From Eudromia elegans (taxonomy: Eukaryota > Chordata > Aves > Tinamiformes > Tinamidae), in assembly GCA_003342815.1 (NCBI GenBank), contig PTEX01000054.1:2158993-2222992 (forward strand): a stretch of 64,000 nucleotides of DNA. The letters are read 5' to 3'. Positions 1 through 8,954 of this stretch are shown in pieces. The position numbers and the translations under genes are program-made. Positions within the stretch are counted from its first letter, which is position 1. Each line of letters opens with the position of its first letter. The notes under the pieces were generated by a model. It was not told the origin of the DNA, searched no databases, and worked only from the letters and a program-made list of their open reading frames with translations.

Positions 1-85
1 CCGCCGGCTGCGCACGCGTCTCCCGAGGCCGCCGCTCGGCCCCGTGCCGGCCCGCGGTCACCCGCTGCCCTCGGTGTCCCCGCAG

Positions 86-254
86 GCTGAGCCCCAAGCA
101 CCGCGAGGACGGCGCCAAGGGCAGCAGTGCCCGCTCCAGCCGCAGCCCGTCCTCGTCGCCGCGCCGCTCGGCCACGCCGCACCAGAACGGGCACAAGGGC
201 AGCGCGCAGAACGGCCGCCGCAGCCGCAGCGCCTCGCTCGAGAAGCCGCAGGAT
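86..254 (+). CDS. SRRM3: SRRM3 internal coding exon (RS-rich)
   Basis: The acceptor is the cccgcag at 79-85 and the first base completes a split codon. The frame reads [20 protein letters not shown], then an SPSSSPRRS stretch, and ends ASLEKPQD. The donor is the first GT of a gtacgtacg tract. A second GT lies 4 nt further on and would change the phase. Low-complexity RS sequence is normal for this protein. Exon limits are inferred from splice signals only. Confidence 0.85.
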
Positions 255-3200
255 GTACGTACGCTTTTCTTGGATCACGGTTCGCTTCCCCGACTGCTTC
301 CCTCCCCTCCTGCCTCACCAGGAATCACCCCCCCCCCGGCTCTCCTCTCCTGCCTCATCTCCTCTCCCTTCTCCGGTCACTTTGCTCCAAGCTCACGGCG
401 CCCGGCTGCTCGGACCATGTGGCTCGCTGGGCTCTCGGCACCGGCTCTGTCGGGCAAAGTCCCACTGTGACCTGGATGCCCCTTCCTGGTCCCCACTGGT
501 TCTGCAGGCAGGGGTGACACCTGGGCAGGGGGAAGCTGGACACGACCCTCGCTGGCGTTTCTGTGGGTGCTGAATCCACCCCAAAGAGCAGCCACCCGCT
601 CACAGGCTGGTGCTACCCACCAGGGCCGCCTCCGTGCTTGGCACCTCCACTTTGAGCCAAATCCGCCAAGAAATAGGTAAAGCTGGAAAAATTATTTCCC
701 CGCCACTGCCAAGAAGAAGGTGTTGGTTGCAGGGCTCTGGACCGTAAAGTCCTGCTCTGCACCTGAGCCTGGGGACAGGATTCGGGACAGGCCTTGGAGC
801 TGGTTTGGTGCCGGGGGCTCCGTTTTTTGGAATTCGGGGTCTCCGTGCAGGCTTGTCCCGGGGTTGCCTGTCCCTGTCTGTGCCTCGCTCCCGGGAAGCC
901 TCTGCTGCTTCGGGGGGTTGTTCCCATGGTAAAAGCACTCACGTTAAGGCACAGCCAGTGGGGAGAAAGAGCCCGCGCCAGCCTCGCTGCCGCCGAGCCC
1001 GGTCCGGCTCCAGGGGCAGGACGGGGGATGGAGGCAGCGCCAAGTCCGGGTGCCCCAGCGCCGTCCTGGGACACCCCCAGCCCGAGCTGCCCTGGGCTCT
1101 CTGGCTGTCTCAGCGTCACCCGGGGCACCAGGGACCCCCTGGTGCTCCCCGGCCCCACGCCGGAGAGCATCGCCCAGGCCCCCGAGCTCCTTCTGCTCCC
1201 GGGCACCAGTGGTACTTTTCTCCAACAACTTTCTCTCTCTCTCTTTCTCTCTTTCTCTCTCTCCTTTTTTATTTTCTTTTTTTTTCCTTTTTTATTTTCT
1301 TTTTTTAATCCCATCTGTGTTTTTCTTTAGCCTCCCATTTGAAAAAAACCCAAACGGTAATATACAATTCCATTTCTTGCTCAGCAGAAGCAGGGAAGAG
1401 GGGGAGGGAAGGGAAATGAAACGTGCTTTTTCTTTTTTCCTCCTCGTTTAGTTTCCTTTATTACGGCTTATTTTCTTTTTTTTCCTTCGTGATGTACAGA
1501 AATGCAAACGATATATTTCTATTTTTTTTTTCCTGTCGTCGTTGTGTTGTTTTAGAACTTTTTGCTTTCGTGTGTGTTAATGTGGAGAAGAAAAACAAAA
1601 CCAAAAGAATAAGCAGATGTGTTTTCTGAATATTTACAACCGTTGAACATTGTATTTCCATTTCGATATTTTGACCAAGGGATTTAAAAGGGAAGGTAAC
1701 TGTGCCGATCTAAAGCGAAAAACTGCCTGGCTCTAGAAAACTGGGAATTGCCTTTTGCCTCCTTAGTGGCCGGTTGGAGGATGGAGCCAGGCGGGAGGGC
1801 TCGTGGCCAGCGCCCATTGCAGGCCTGGTGAGAATGGTGCCGAGCCCCCTCGTTTTCCCCCGTGCCAGGGGAATGCCCCAAAGAGTCGCTTTTGCCCCCC
1901 AAAAACTCGACTTCCCTTTTAAATGCACAGTCCCCGTCTCCATGCGTCCCCCCACGGCTGGCTCCCCTCCATCCTCGCGCTCTCTCGTTCTTCCTCCTCT
2001 CTCCTCCTCCTCCTCTCTCGTGCTCTCTCTTTCCCACACGCACTCTCTCCAGCACTTCTTTCTCTCTGTTATTTTTTTACTTTGGGCCGCTCCGAGCCGA
2101 TCCCGGTGCCAAAACGACCCGACCAACCTTGACATGGTCTGCCGCCTCCATCCGTTGCTTTACTTGCATGTGGTTTGGGACTTGGTGACATCGCGTGGCG
2201 CCTTTTGGAGGCGGCACCGCGGCCAGGCCGGGTGGCCCACGCGGGCGAGCCCACCGCGTCTCTGCCCGCCAGAGACCCCCAATTAAATTAAAAACCCATC
2301 AAACGAGACCAAAAAAGCTGGAGGTCTAAGCGAAGCAAGCTTTATTAGCAAAGGGGGCTAAATCTCATTACTAAAGAGTCGTTGTCTTTTTCCCATTCTG
2401 CACTCCAAATGTGGAGATTATTGTTTTCTTTTTTTATTATTGCATTCCTGTCACTGACAATTCAGAAGGTAGGTATTTCGTCCACCTCTGCACGTTCACT
2501 TCTGCAGATGAGCCTGTTGAAAAGCACCGTAGCTTGATTTAATGTTATTTTCTCTTTCTTACTTTCTTTCTCTTTCTTTCTCTCTGTCTCTCTCTTTCTC
2601 TGTCTCTTTCATTTTGTCTCTTTATGGTGGCTATATATAACTTCTTAATTTTGTACTTTTTCCCCTCAATTAGCTACAAAGCCATGCTCTTCTGTGTTTT
2701 TTTTTTGTTTATTTTCTGTCCATGTAATGTTTTTTTTTCTTTCTTTCCTGCCTTTTCTCTTCCTCGTTTACTCGTTTCTGTTGGTAGAATGCATTTCTGT
2801 GTGTTTTAGCCCTGCGGTTTCCGTGCGCGTGGCCGTAAACGGGACGATCCCGTCTAGTCCATCCGATTCCCCCCGTGGCTTTTTAAGGCCCGGATAACAA
2901 AGCGAGCGGAGCTGGTGGCAGCTGGAGACAAAGGGCAGGGACGAGCCCGGCGCGCGCCCGGGCTGCTCTAGCGGAAGCGCAAAACGCTGAGTGTCCGAGG
3001 GCTGCGTTTTCAGAGGAAATCTCTTTCTATATCGCTGTAGCTTTATTTTTTTTTTTTCCTTTTCTTTTTTTTTTGGGGTTGCTTTTGTTTTTCCGCTCCC
3101 GGCGGGATTGGAGCCGCGGCCGGGCCGGCTCCGGGCTCTGCCCGGTGGCTTCTCCGCGCTGGCTCTGCCCTTTGCAGCGTCAGCGATGGCCGCGCTCGCG

Positions 3201-6200
3201 CCCAGTGGCCGTTCCCCTGCTCCCCAGAGGCTCGTTAAGGAAATTGATGAAGAAGAGACGCTGGAAACGCCAGGGCCCTGTGCTGCTGGTGGCACCGTGT
3301 CACCGGTGTCCCACACCCGGCCATGCCGGCTCCCCTCGGCACGGGGCCGTGCGCCCGCCGTTGCTCCAGCTCTTGCCCTCCTGCATCGTTTTGGGGACAG
3401 ATGCTGGGTTTTCGGTGTCAGAGAGGAGGCTGGAGGGAGCTGCTTTACCCCACGCGCCCGCGGCCGGTGGGGAAACGGCCTCGTGGTCACAGTGCGTGAG
3501 AGAAGCCCCCAGCGCTGCCCCCGCAGCCGGTGCCCGCGGCCGCCGTTTTGCCCCCCCGTCGCCTTCGTCGCGAGATCGCGGCACCGGGGCGCGTTCCCGT
3601 CCGCGTTGAGGGTGTTTGCCAGGAGGACCCACGTGATAACCAGATGCAGAAGGGGATGAAGGAAAACATCATATAGAAAACCATGTAGAAACGGCCCCCG
3701 GGGCCGCCCGTGGATGGAACCCCACTCGGTGCCAGGGCAGCCGCGGTGCCACGCGTAGCCAGGCCAGGCCAGGCAGCCGTTTTGTTTTATTTCTCTTCCT
3801 CCTCCTCCTCCTCCTCGCTCTCGTCTCTCGCTGTCTCTCGCCTTCTCTCTCCTCTTTCTCTTACTTTCTCTCTTGCATTTTTGTGAATCTAATGATGCAC
3901 TTATATTGCCCCGCTTTTCCCTTCTCTTCATACCTTACCTACTAAAGGAGGAAATGCCACTTTTTTGGTAAGTGGATGTTAACCAAGAGGGACTTAAAAA
4001 AAAAAAAAAAAAAAGCATATAATGGAAAAAAGTCAAAGGAAGCAGAAAGCAGAGTCTGTGTTGAGTGCTGATGAGAACTTAGCAGTTCCCTGCAGAGTCA
4101 CAGCTAAAAAAATCAATGAGTATCCCAGGAAGAGTTCAGAGACATTCGTTTATCTCAGTAACGATGACATTTGTGGAGTTTTTGGTTTGTTTGGTTTTTT
4201 TTTTTGGTTTGATTTCTTTTTTCTTTTAATGTTTTCTTCTTTCTTTTGGTTTCTTTCAACCCTCTCTGCCCGTCCCCTGTGGCTCCCTGCCTTGCCCTCC
4301 ATTGTTGCTCTGTGACGTCTTCCTCATTTTCTTGATTGTTTTGGAGCCAAAATCTGTACGATATGTAATAACTATGCATATTTAAACATATATATATATA
4401 TGTATATATATGTGCATGCATCTGTGTGGGCAGAGCTCCCAGCCCCTTCCCACCACCCGGTCCCGCTCCCTCCAGTCCCCGTTGGGTTGATCCCACAGTT
4501 CAGTCTAATTTGCTCCCTGCCCTCCCTTCTCCCCCCACTGCCTTCCCTCCTCCCATTTTCTCTTTTTTTTCCTCCTTTTCCTCAGTTCGTTTGGGTTTTC
4601 CATCCCCTTTCCTTGCACCCTTCTCGTTTGGGCCGGGCGGTGGGCCGGGCATTTGCTTTTATCTCCGTTCCAGACGTTTTGGGGGCGGTCGTTCCTTGCC
4701 CTTCGAGCTCTCCCTCCCCGACCATTTGGGGCTCCTTGGCTTTTTTTTTTTTTTTTTTCCCCCCCTTTTTGCGTTTCGCTTCGTTTCGTTTCGCCCTCCC
4801 CTCTCTCTTCGTTTCTTGCGTTCTGCATGCGGAGATTTGCATGAGCCCCGTTGTTGAGGGCGAGAGGCTGAGGCCAGAGGAAGGTGCAGAGTAGCGTCCG
4901 TGTAGCCTGCCTTACGCGATGTGCGTTGCCGTCGCGCCTCGAGCCCCGGCGCGCCCCGTTAAAAACCGCTCTCTCCTCTCTTCTTTCCTCCCCTCCGCCT
5001 CTCTCTCTGTCCGTCTCTTCCCCCCACCCCCTCGCCAGAGACCGGCCTCGGCGTCCCCGCCGCCGCGTGGCGCCCGCCGCGCCGCCCGCAGCCCCCGCAC
5101 GGTCTCCACGTCCCCATCCCCCCCATTGTCCCCATTGGTGTCACCTGGAGGCGTCCCCGCGCCGCCCGCAGCCCCCGCTCGCCCTCGCCCGACAAGGCGG
5201 CCCGGGGTGGCGGCGGCACTGACAAGCGCGGCCGCCGGCACCGCTCCCGCTCCCGCAGCGCCTCGCCACCGCGACGCCGGGGCCCGAGCAAGGCCGGGGC
5301 CGCCGCGGCGCCCCGCGACACCGCGACCGCCACGCCGCCGCTCAGCCCCGCGGGCTACAGCAGCGACTCGGAGGGCTCGGCGTGCTCGCACCCCTACCAC
5401 CCGCCGCCCGGCGCCGACAAGAACCACGGCGCTCACGCCAAGAAGTAAGAGGGGTGAAGGGGGCTGCTCAGCCCTGCCGGGGATCCTCGGGCGGCCCGAT
5501 CGCGGGTGCCTTCGTTTCTCAGCACCCGCTGCTGCGTGGTGCTGAGGGCACTGAGCCGGGGCGATGGGGAGGATGGGGTGAATGCAGCTCGCCCGAAAAT
5601 CACAGCCCTGTAGGACCGTCCTGATGCGCACGCTTGGGTACCCCGGAGCTGTGCGCTGTGTCCCGGCTCCTTCAGAACGCAGCAAAAGCCGTGGAGGGAA
5701 AGGTGCTTTGGAGGAGGCTGTGGCTGTGGGGACAACCTCGGGACTGCCTTTTCTCTTCCCATCGCAGGGTGAAGGACAGACACCATCGGGGCAGGCCAAA
5801 CAGCAGCTCCGAGTCGTCGGCCAAGCACTCCCGGCACGCGTCTGAGCGGAAGAAGAGCCTGTCCCACAGCACGGGGCACAGGAGCAGCTCGTGGAGCTCC
5901 AGCGGCTCCCTGTCCAAGTCTCGCTCCCGCTCCCGGGAGAAGCGCGCGGCGCGGAGCAGGACCCGCTCTCCGTCGCAGAAGAAGACTGCGAGCAGGTCAG
6001 TCCCCGTGGAGAGCACCAGGTTCCTCGTGGTCCAAAAGCACCGCGAGCGCTTCAAGTCTGCTCAGCCCGCCCCATGCTGCTCTCCAACCAAGATCGGCTG
6101 TTTGCTCCCCTGTGGTCACTAACCCGTGGTGTCGTTTTTGGTTTAGAGAGAAGGACAATGAGCCCCGAACACGCCACAGTGACCCTGATCCCGCGCGGGC

Positions 6201-8954
6201 CAGGCGTCGCTCCAGAAGCTATTCTCCCATCCGGAAGAGGAGACGTGACTCTCCCAGCTTCATGGAGCCCAGGAGGATTACAAGGTAGATCTTGGAAAAT
6301 TCCTCCAAATTCCTCACCCCTACCCCTAGCCCAGCCCTGGAGCTGAACTCGGCTACCAGGGAGCCCAGGGCATTGCACTGGAGGGATGGATGGAGGGATG
6401 GATGGATGGATGGATGGATGGATGGATGGATGGATGGATGGATGGATGGATGGATGGATGGATGGATGAGCATCTCCGAGGACAGACAGACAGAGCCTGG
6501 GCATGAATGGATGGGTGCATTGGGCTAGCTAGACAGCTAACCAGACACGCTGTCCTCAGCATCACAAACTTCTGATATCTTCACATTTAGAAACAGAAAA
6601 CATGAATTCTTTGAAATTGTGTATGTACATTCCAGCAAAAAGGTCCCGCCTCCCACGAGCTGCTCTGCTGCCCTCCAAATGCAGTTCTCTCCTCCTTGAG
6701 GTCCTATTGATTCAGAGCCCCGGGCTCTAAGGCAGGCAGTGTTTAGTGCCAGACAAAACACTGCATGCATATATAGTATCTCATTAGCATTCAGCGCTGG
6801 TGAGATTCCTGGTGTGGAGCTGAGATTACCTCTTTTCTGACCTATTTGTCACGAGCTCTTATCAGCTGGGAGATGGGGGACTGTAACGTGAAGGTGGCTG
6901 AGTTTTCAGAAATCGACTCAGCAGGGGAGGGTGGGTTTTTTGTCTTGTCTGGACTGAAGTTTTAAGAAGGGGAGATAGGAGAAATGGCTGCTCATGTATT
7001 ATTTTAAAGCTCTCTGCAGGCTTCCTCTAATAGATTGTCTGTAAAGGAGGGGGCCGGGAAGGCTCCTCGCTGCACCAAGGTTTCTCGGGGCTCTCCGTGG
7101 GCGTTCGAAGCTGCTTGCCCGTTGTGGTGGCTTTTGGGACGGGGGCAAACGGGTTAGACCTGCAGGCTTGAGACAAGGAGTGAGGCGGCCCCGTGCAGCC
7201 AGGCATGGGGCTGCACAGGGGCCCTGAGGAGGGGACGGCCCTTGGTTCCTGAGGGGACCGTCTCCAGCTCCCGCGATAGCCGGCGCCTGGAGACTCTCAT
7301 CCCACCTTGGCTAAGGGGACAATTCAGGGCTCCTGCCGTTTCATCCCTTCTCCAAGGCTTGGTTGTTTCCACAAAGCCTCAGCTCCTAGAGCCTGAGGGT
7401 CACGAAGATTAAGGCTGTTTTCTCTTTTTCAGTCACAGAACAGAAAGAGCATTTCTAGCTCAGGCCCAGATAAAGGCAGAGGATGGTTCAGGGAGAGGGA
7501 CAAGTCCCAGTCCTTGCCTGCATATGGGCAGGCCCCGCAGCTTGATGAGGAGCCCCTGGACACCCTTCCCTCCCTCCCACTGTGTCCTCGGCGCCCGCCG
7601 GCCCTCCCCGCTGGCCCGGGTGGGCTGGCCCCGCGCGGTCCTGCCTCCTCCCTCAATGATGCCAACATCTCCTTCTCCGTTTCATCCCAAGGTTCCTCCC
7701 GGAGAGCATCGCCGCAGGCCTGGTTAGCAGGGTAACCTCCCCCCACTCCTCCTCCTCCTCCTCCTCTTCCTCACGGGCCCCACTGTGTCTCCCGAGCTGC
7801 CCTACGCGGCCTTCGCTGCTAAGCCCCGTCTGTGTCTCCGTCAGTGCCACTAACACCACGTGCCTGGGGCGTCACGCAGGGCCGGGACGAGGGGCCGAGG
7901 GGCTGCTCCGGCCAGCGGCTCCCTGCTGCTCTTTGTCCCCCGCCGCTGCCCCTGGGGCTGTGAAGCACCTTGAGCGGGCTGGATTCCTGGGACTGGAGCC
8001 CTGCGGATGCGGCCGGGTGCTCCGGGATGCGGGCGCTCTCGAGGCTGCCCGTCTTGCTGAGCGCCACGGGGGAGAGGGGCTCAGGGGACGAGGCAGAAAG
8101 GAGGAAACGAAGGGAGACGCCAGCCCAGGAGGTGCCCAGAGTGGAATGGGTCCAGGAGAGTGTTTGGTGCTCCCTGGGGCCCAGGAGCGCAGCGGGAGAT
8201 GAGGAGGCAGCACCTGCATCCCAGATGGAGACATGGAGGCCCTGGGCAACAGGCAGAGGACACAGGGCCATGGAGAGGATGCCACAAGTGGTTGGGGGAC
8301 AGCATGGACCCTACAGCAGTGTGGCAGCCCCTGGGACCCTCGGCAGGGGATGGTGCCCCTGTGCCCTCTTCATGGCCTCTCTCTGGGTCTCCCGCTTTGT
8401 TTCTTCCTCTGCCCCTTCCCCCTGGCCTCCCCATGTCCCTGCTCTTCCTCGGGCCTCGGGGCAGGCTCAGCGCCCGCAGCGGCCCCGCCGCATCCTGCCT
8501 CTCACTAATCCCTAACTTCTCTTTTTCAGCAGCTTTAAATCTTTGGTGTCTGGGAAACACAAAAGCCACATTAACCCTCTCACTTTCTGTCCCCGTCGCT
8601 GCCTAATCCCGGACTAACCGTGGGGGTGGCGCCGGGGGCAGCCGGGGCTTGGGAAGGCCGCGGGGCCGCTCGGGGCCCCCGTTCCCTTCCCCGAGCTGCC
8701 CCGAGGCCCTGACTCGCCTTCCCTTTTCCCTCCGCAGCGCTCGCAAGCGGCCCATCCCCTACTACCGCCCCAGCCCCTCGTCCTCCAGCTCCCTGAGCAG
8801 CTACTCGTACAGCCGGAGCCGGAGCCGCAGCTACGACAGCTACAGCAGCAGCCGGAGCCGCAGCCGGACTCGCAGCCCCCCGAGCCGCTCGCGGAGCCCC
8901 AGCCGCAGCGCCAGCTACAACAGCCGCAGCAGCTCGGAGAGCGCGGGCTTCTGA
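86..8954 (+). CDS. SRRM3: SRRM3, serine/arginine repetitive matrix protein 3 (3' part: last five coding exons)
   Basis: The coding exons I can join are 86-254, 5039-5444 (with an 80-nt problem, see its entry), 5768-5995, 6147-6284 and 8738-8954. Splice phases agree across the last three junctions. The upstream part of the gene lies before position 1, which is the end of an intron. The product is extremely rich in RS/SR dipeptides. It carries the block [15 protein letters not shown] followed across a splice by [11 protein letters not shown], the signature of the enhancer-of-microexons (eMIC) region shared by SRRM3 and SRRM4. Known family role: nuclear splicing activator that promotes inclusion of short neural and endocrine microexons. 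SRRM3 is chosen over SRRM4 because of the HSPB1-YWHAG-SSC4D neighbourhood. About 357 residues are visible, against my recollection of roughly 650 for the full human protein. Confidence 0.93.
255..5038 (+). other. SRRM3 intron, pyrimidine-rich, no confident exon
   Basis: This 4.8-kb intron has a strong strand bias. From about 1.2 kb on, the + strand carries many poly-T and CT-rich tracts (for example 1225-1310, 1540-1553, 1975-2080, 2545-2615, 2695-2765, 3045-3075, 3785-3870, 4555-4620, 4741-4758). It also has an A-run at 3996-4014 and a (TA)n stretch near 4387-4411. Blocks around 1320-1700, 2280-2680 and 3960-4420 are AT-rich against GC-rich surroundings. Several short acceptor/donor pairs exist, including a 26-nt one at 1331-1356, but none can be called an exon from this sequence alone. 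Confidence 0.7.
5039..5444 (+). CDS. SRRM3: SRRM3 coding exon interrupted by an 80-nt repeat-bounded insertion
   Basis: The acceptor follows a long polypyrimidine tract ending tcgccag at 5038; the donor is AAGAA|gtaag at 5444/5445. Entering in phase 0, the exon reads [20 protein letters not shown] to 5098. The correct continuation [12 protein letters not shown]... is in a different frame and starts at 5179. It runs through [17 protein letters not shown] to HGAHAKK and joins the next exon in phase. Removing exactly 80 nt (5099-5178 or equivalent) restores one frame. Reading the exon without removal is possible only if the previous exon uses its second donor, which gives a non-SR-like peptide over 5041-5169. 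Confidence 0.8.
5077..5178 (+). repeat. 22-bp direct repeat flanking a 58-bp insert in SRRM3 coding sequence
   Basis: The 22 bases at 5077-5098 recur exactly at 5157-5178 (both contain gccgcccgcagcccccgc). Between them lie 58 bases of C-rich, non-SR-like sequence. The offset of 80 nt is not a multiple of three. No GT-AG pair of plausible intron length removes a frame-restoring segment: the best is gt at 5110 to ag at 5171, 62 nt. Possible explanations are a true duplication, an assembly error in GC-rich sequence, or a very short intron. Confidence 0.8.
5445..5767 (+). other. SRRM3 intron (323 nt), nothing further seen
   Basis: It begins gtaagagg and ends with the pyrimidine-rich cttttctcttcccatcgcag. 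No other feature is recognised. Confidence 0.85.
5768..5995 (+). CDS. SRRM3: SRRM3 coding exon, start of the eMIC-bearing C-terminal part
   Basis: The exon is bounded by atcgcag (5767) and AGCAG|gtcagt (5996). The first base completes AAG from the previous exon. It reads [20 protein letters not shown], then [20 protein letters not shown], and ends in an RS block followed by SPSQKKTAS. Its 228 nt enter with one base and leave with two. The following intron (5996-6146) is only 151 nt. Confidence 0.93.
6147..6284 (+). CDS. SRRM3: SRRM3 coding exon, eMIC core
   Basis: The exon is bounded by ggtttag (6146) and ACAAG|gtagat (6285). It encodes [20 protein letters not shown], then [19 protein letters not shown] and MEPRRIT. 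This is the most conserved segment of the microexon-enhancer domain in SRRM3/SRRM4. In the known family this part contacts early spliceosomal factors. The exon leaves in phase 2 (AG), which fits the acceptor at 8737 and also a second acceptor at 8529. Confidence 0.95.
6382..6468 (+). repeat. (GGAT)n tetranucleotide microsatellite
   Basis: About twenty near-perfect tandem copies of ggat/gatg lie inside the last SRRM3 intron. On the reverse strand they translate as a meaningless HPSI repeat. Confidence 0.95.
8530..8617 (+). CDS. SRRM3: Possible alternative SRRM3 terminal exon (29-residue tail)
   Basis: The acceptor context is excellent: branch-like ctaat and ctaac at 8505-8516, then ttctctttttcag ending at 8529, with no intervening AG. 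Joined to the AG left by the exon ending at 6284, the frame reads [18 protein letters not shown], then TFCPRRC, and stops at TAA 8615-8617. This would replace the normal RS-rich tail. It could instead be a cassette exon ending near 8619 (ACC|gtgggg), or a chance acceptor. No expression evidence is available. Confidence 0.35.
8738..8954 (+). CDS. SRRM3: SRRM3 last coding exon (end of eMIC region and RS tail)
   Basis: After the acceptor at 8737 the frame reads [19 protein letters not shown], then repeated [10 protein letters not shown] and [15 protein letters not shown], and ends SSESAGF with TGA at 8952-8954. [10 protein letters not shown] is the family hallmark that directly follows the RRIT of the previous exon. 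The serine/tyrosine/arginine repeat tail is typical, and its coding is strongly biased to agc/cgc codons. Confidence 0.95.

Larger units (their letters stand above)
6285..8737 (+). other. SRRM3 last intron
   Basis: This 2.45-kb intron contains the GATG tetranucleotide array near 6382-6468 and a CTC microsatellite near 7747-7771. It also has a strong alternative acceptor at 8529, described separately. The true last acceptor is cccttttccctccgcag at 8737. No other exon is supported. Confidence 0.75.

Noticed and set aside
2506-2528. 21-nt microexon candidate between tctgcag and gtagct in the SRRM3 intron
   Set aside because: The donor is weak and the polypyrimidine tract is poor; nothing beyond chance.
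2768-3931. 387-codon open frame on the minus strand in the SRRM3 intron
   Set aside because: It is driven by polypurine complements of CT tracts, has no domain and no good splice or start context.
4022-4315. Plus-strand frame starting [13 protein letters not shown] in the SRRM3 intron
   Set aside because: The first part is not GC-driven but it ends in a poly-T-encoded F-rich stretch, with no splice support or family match.
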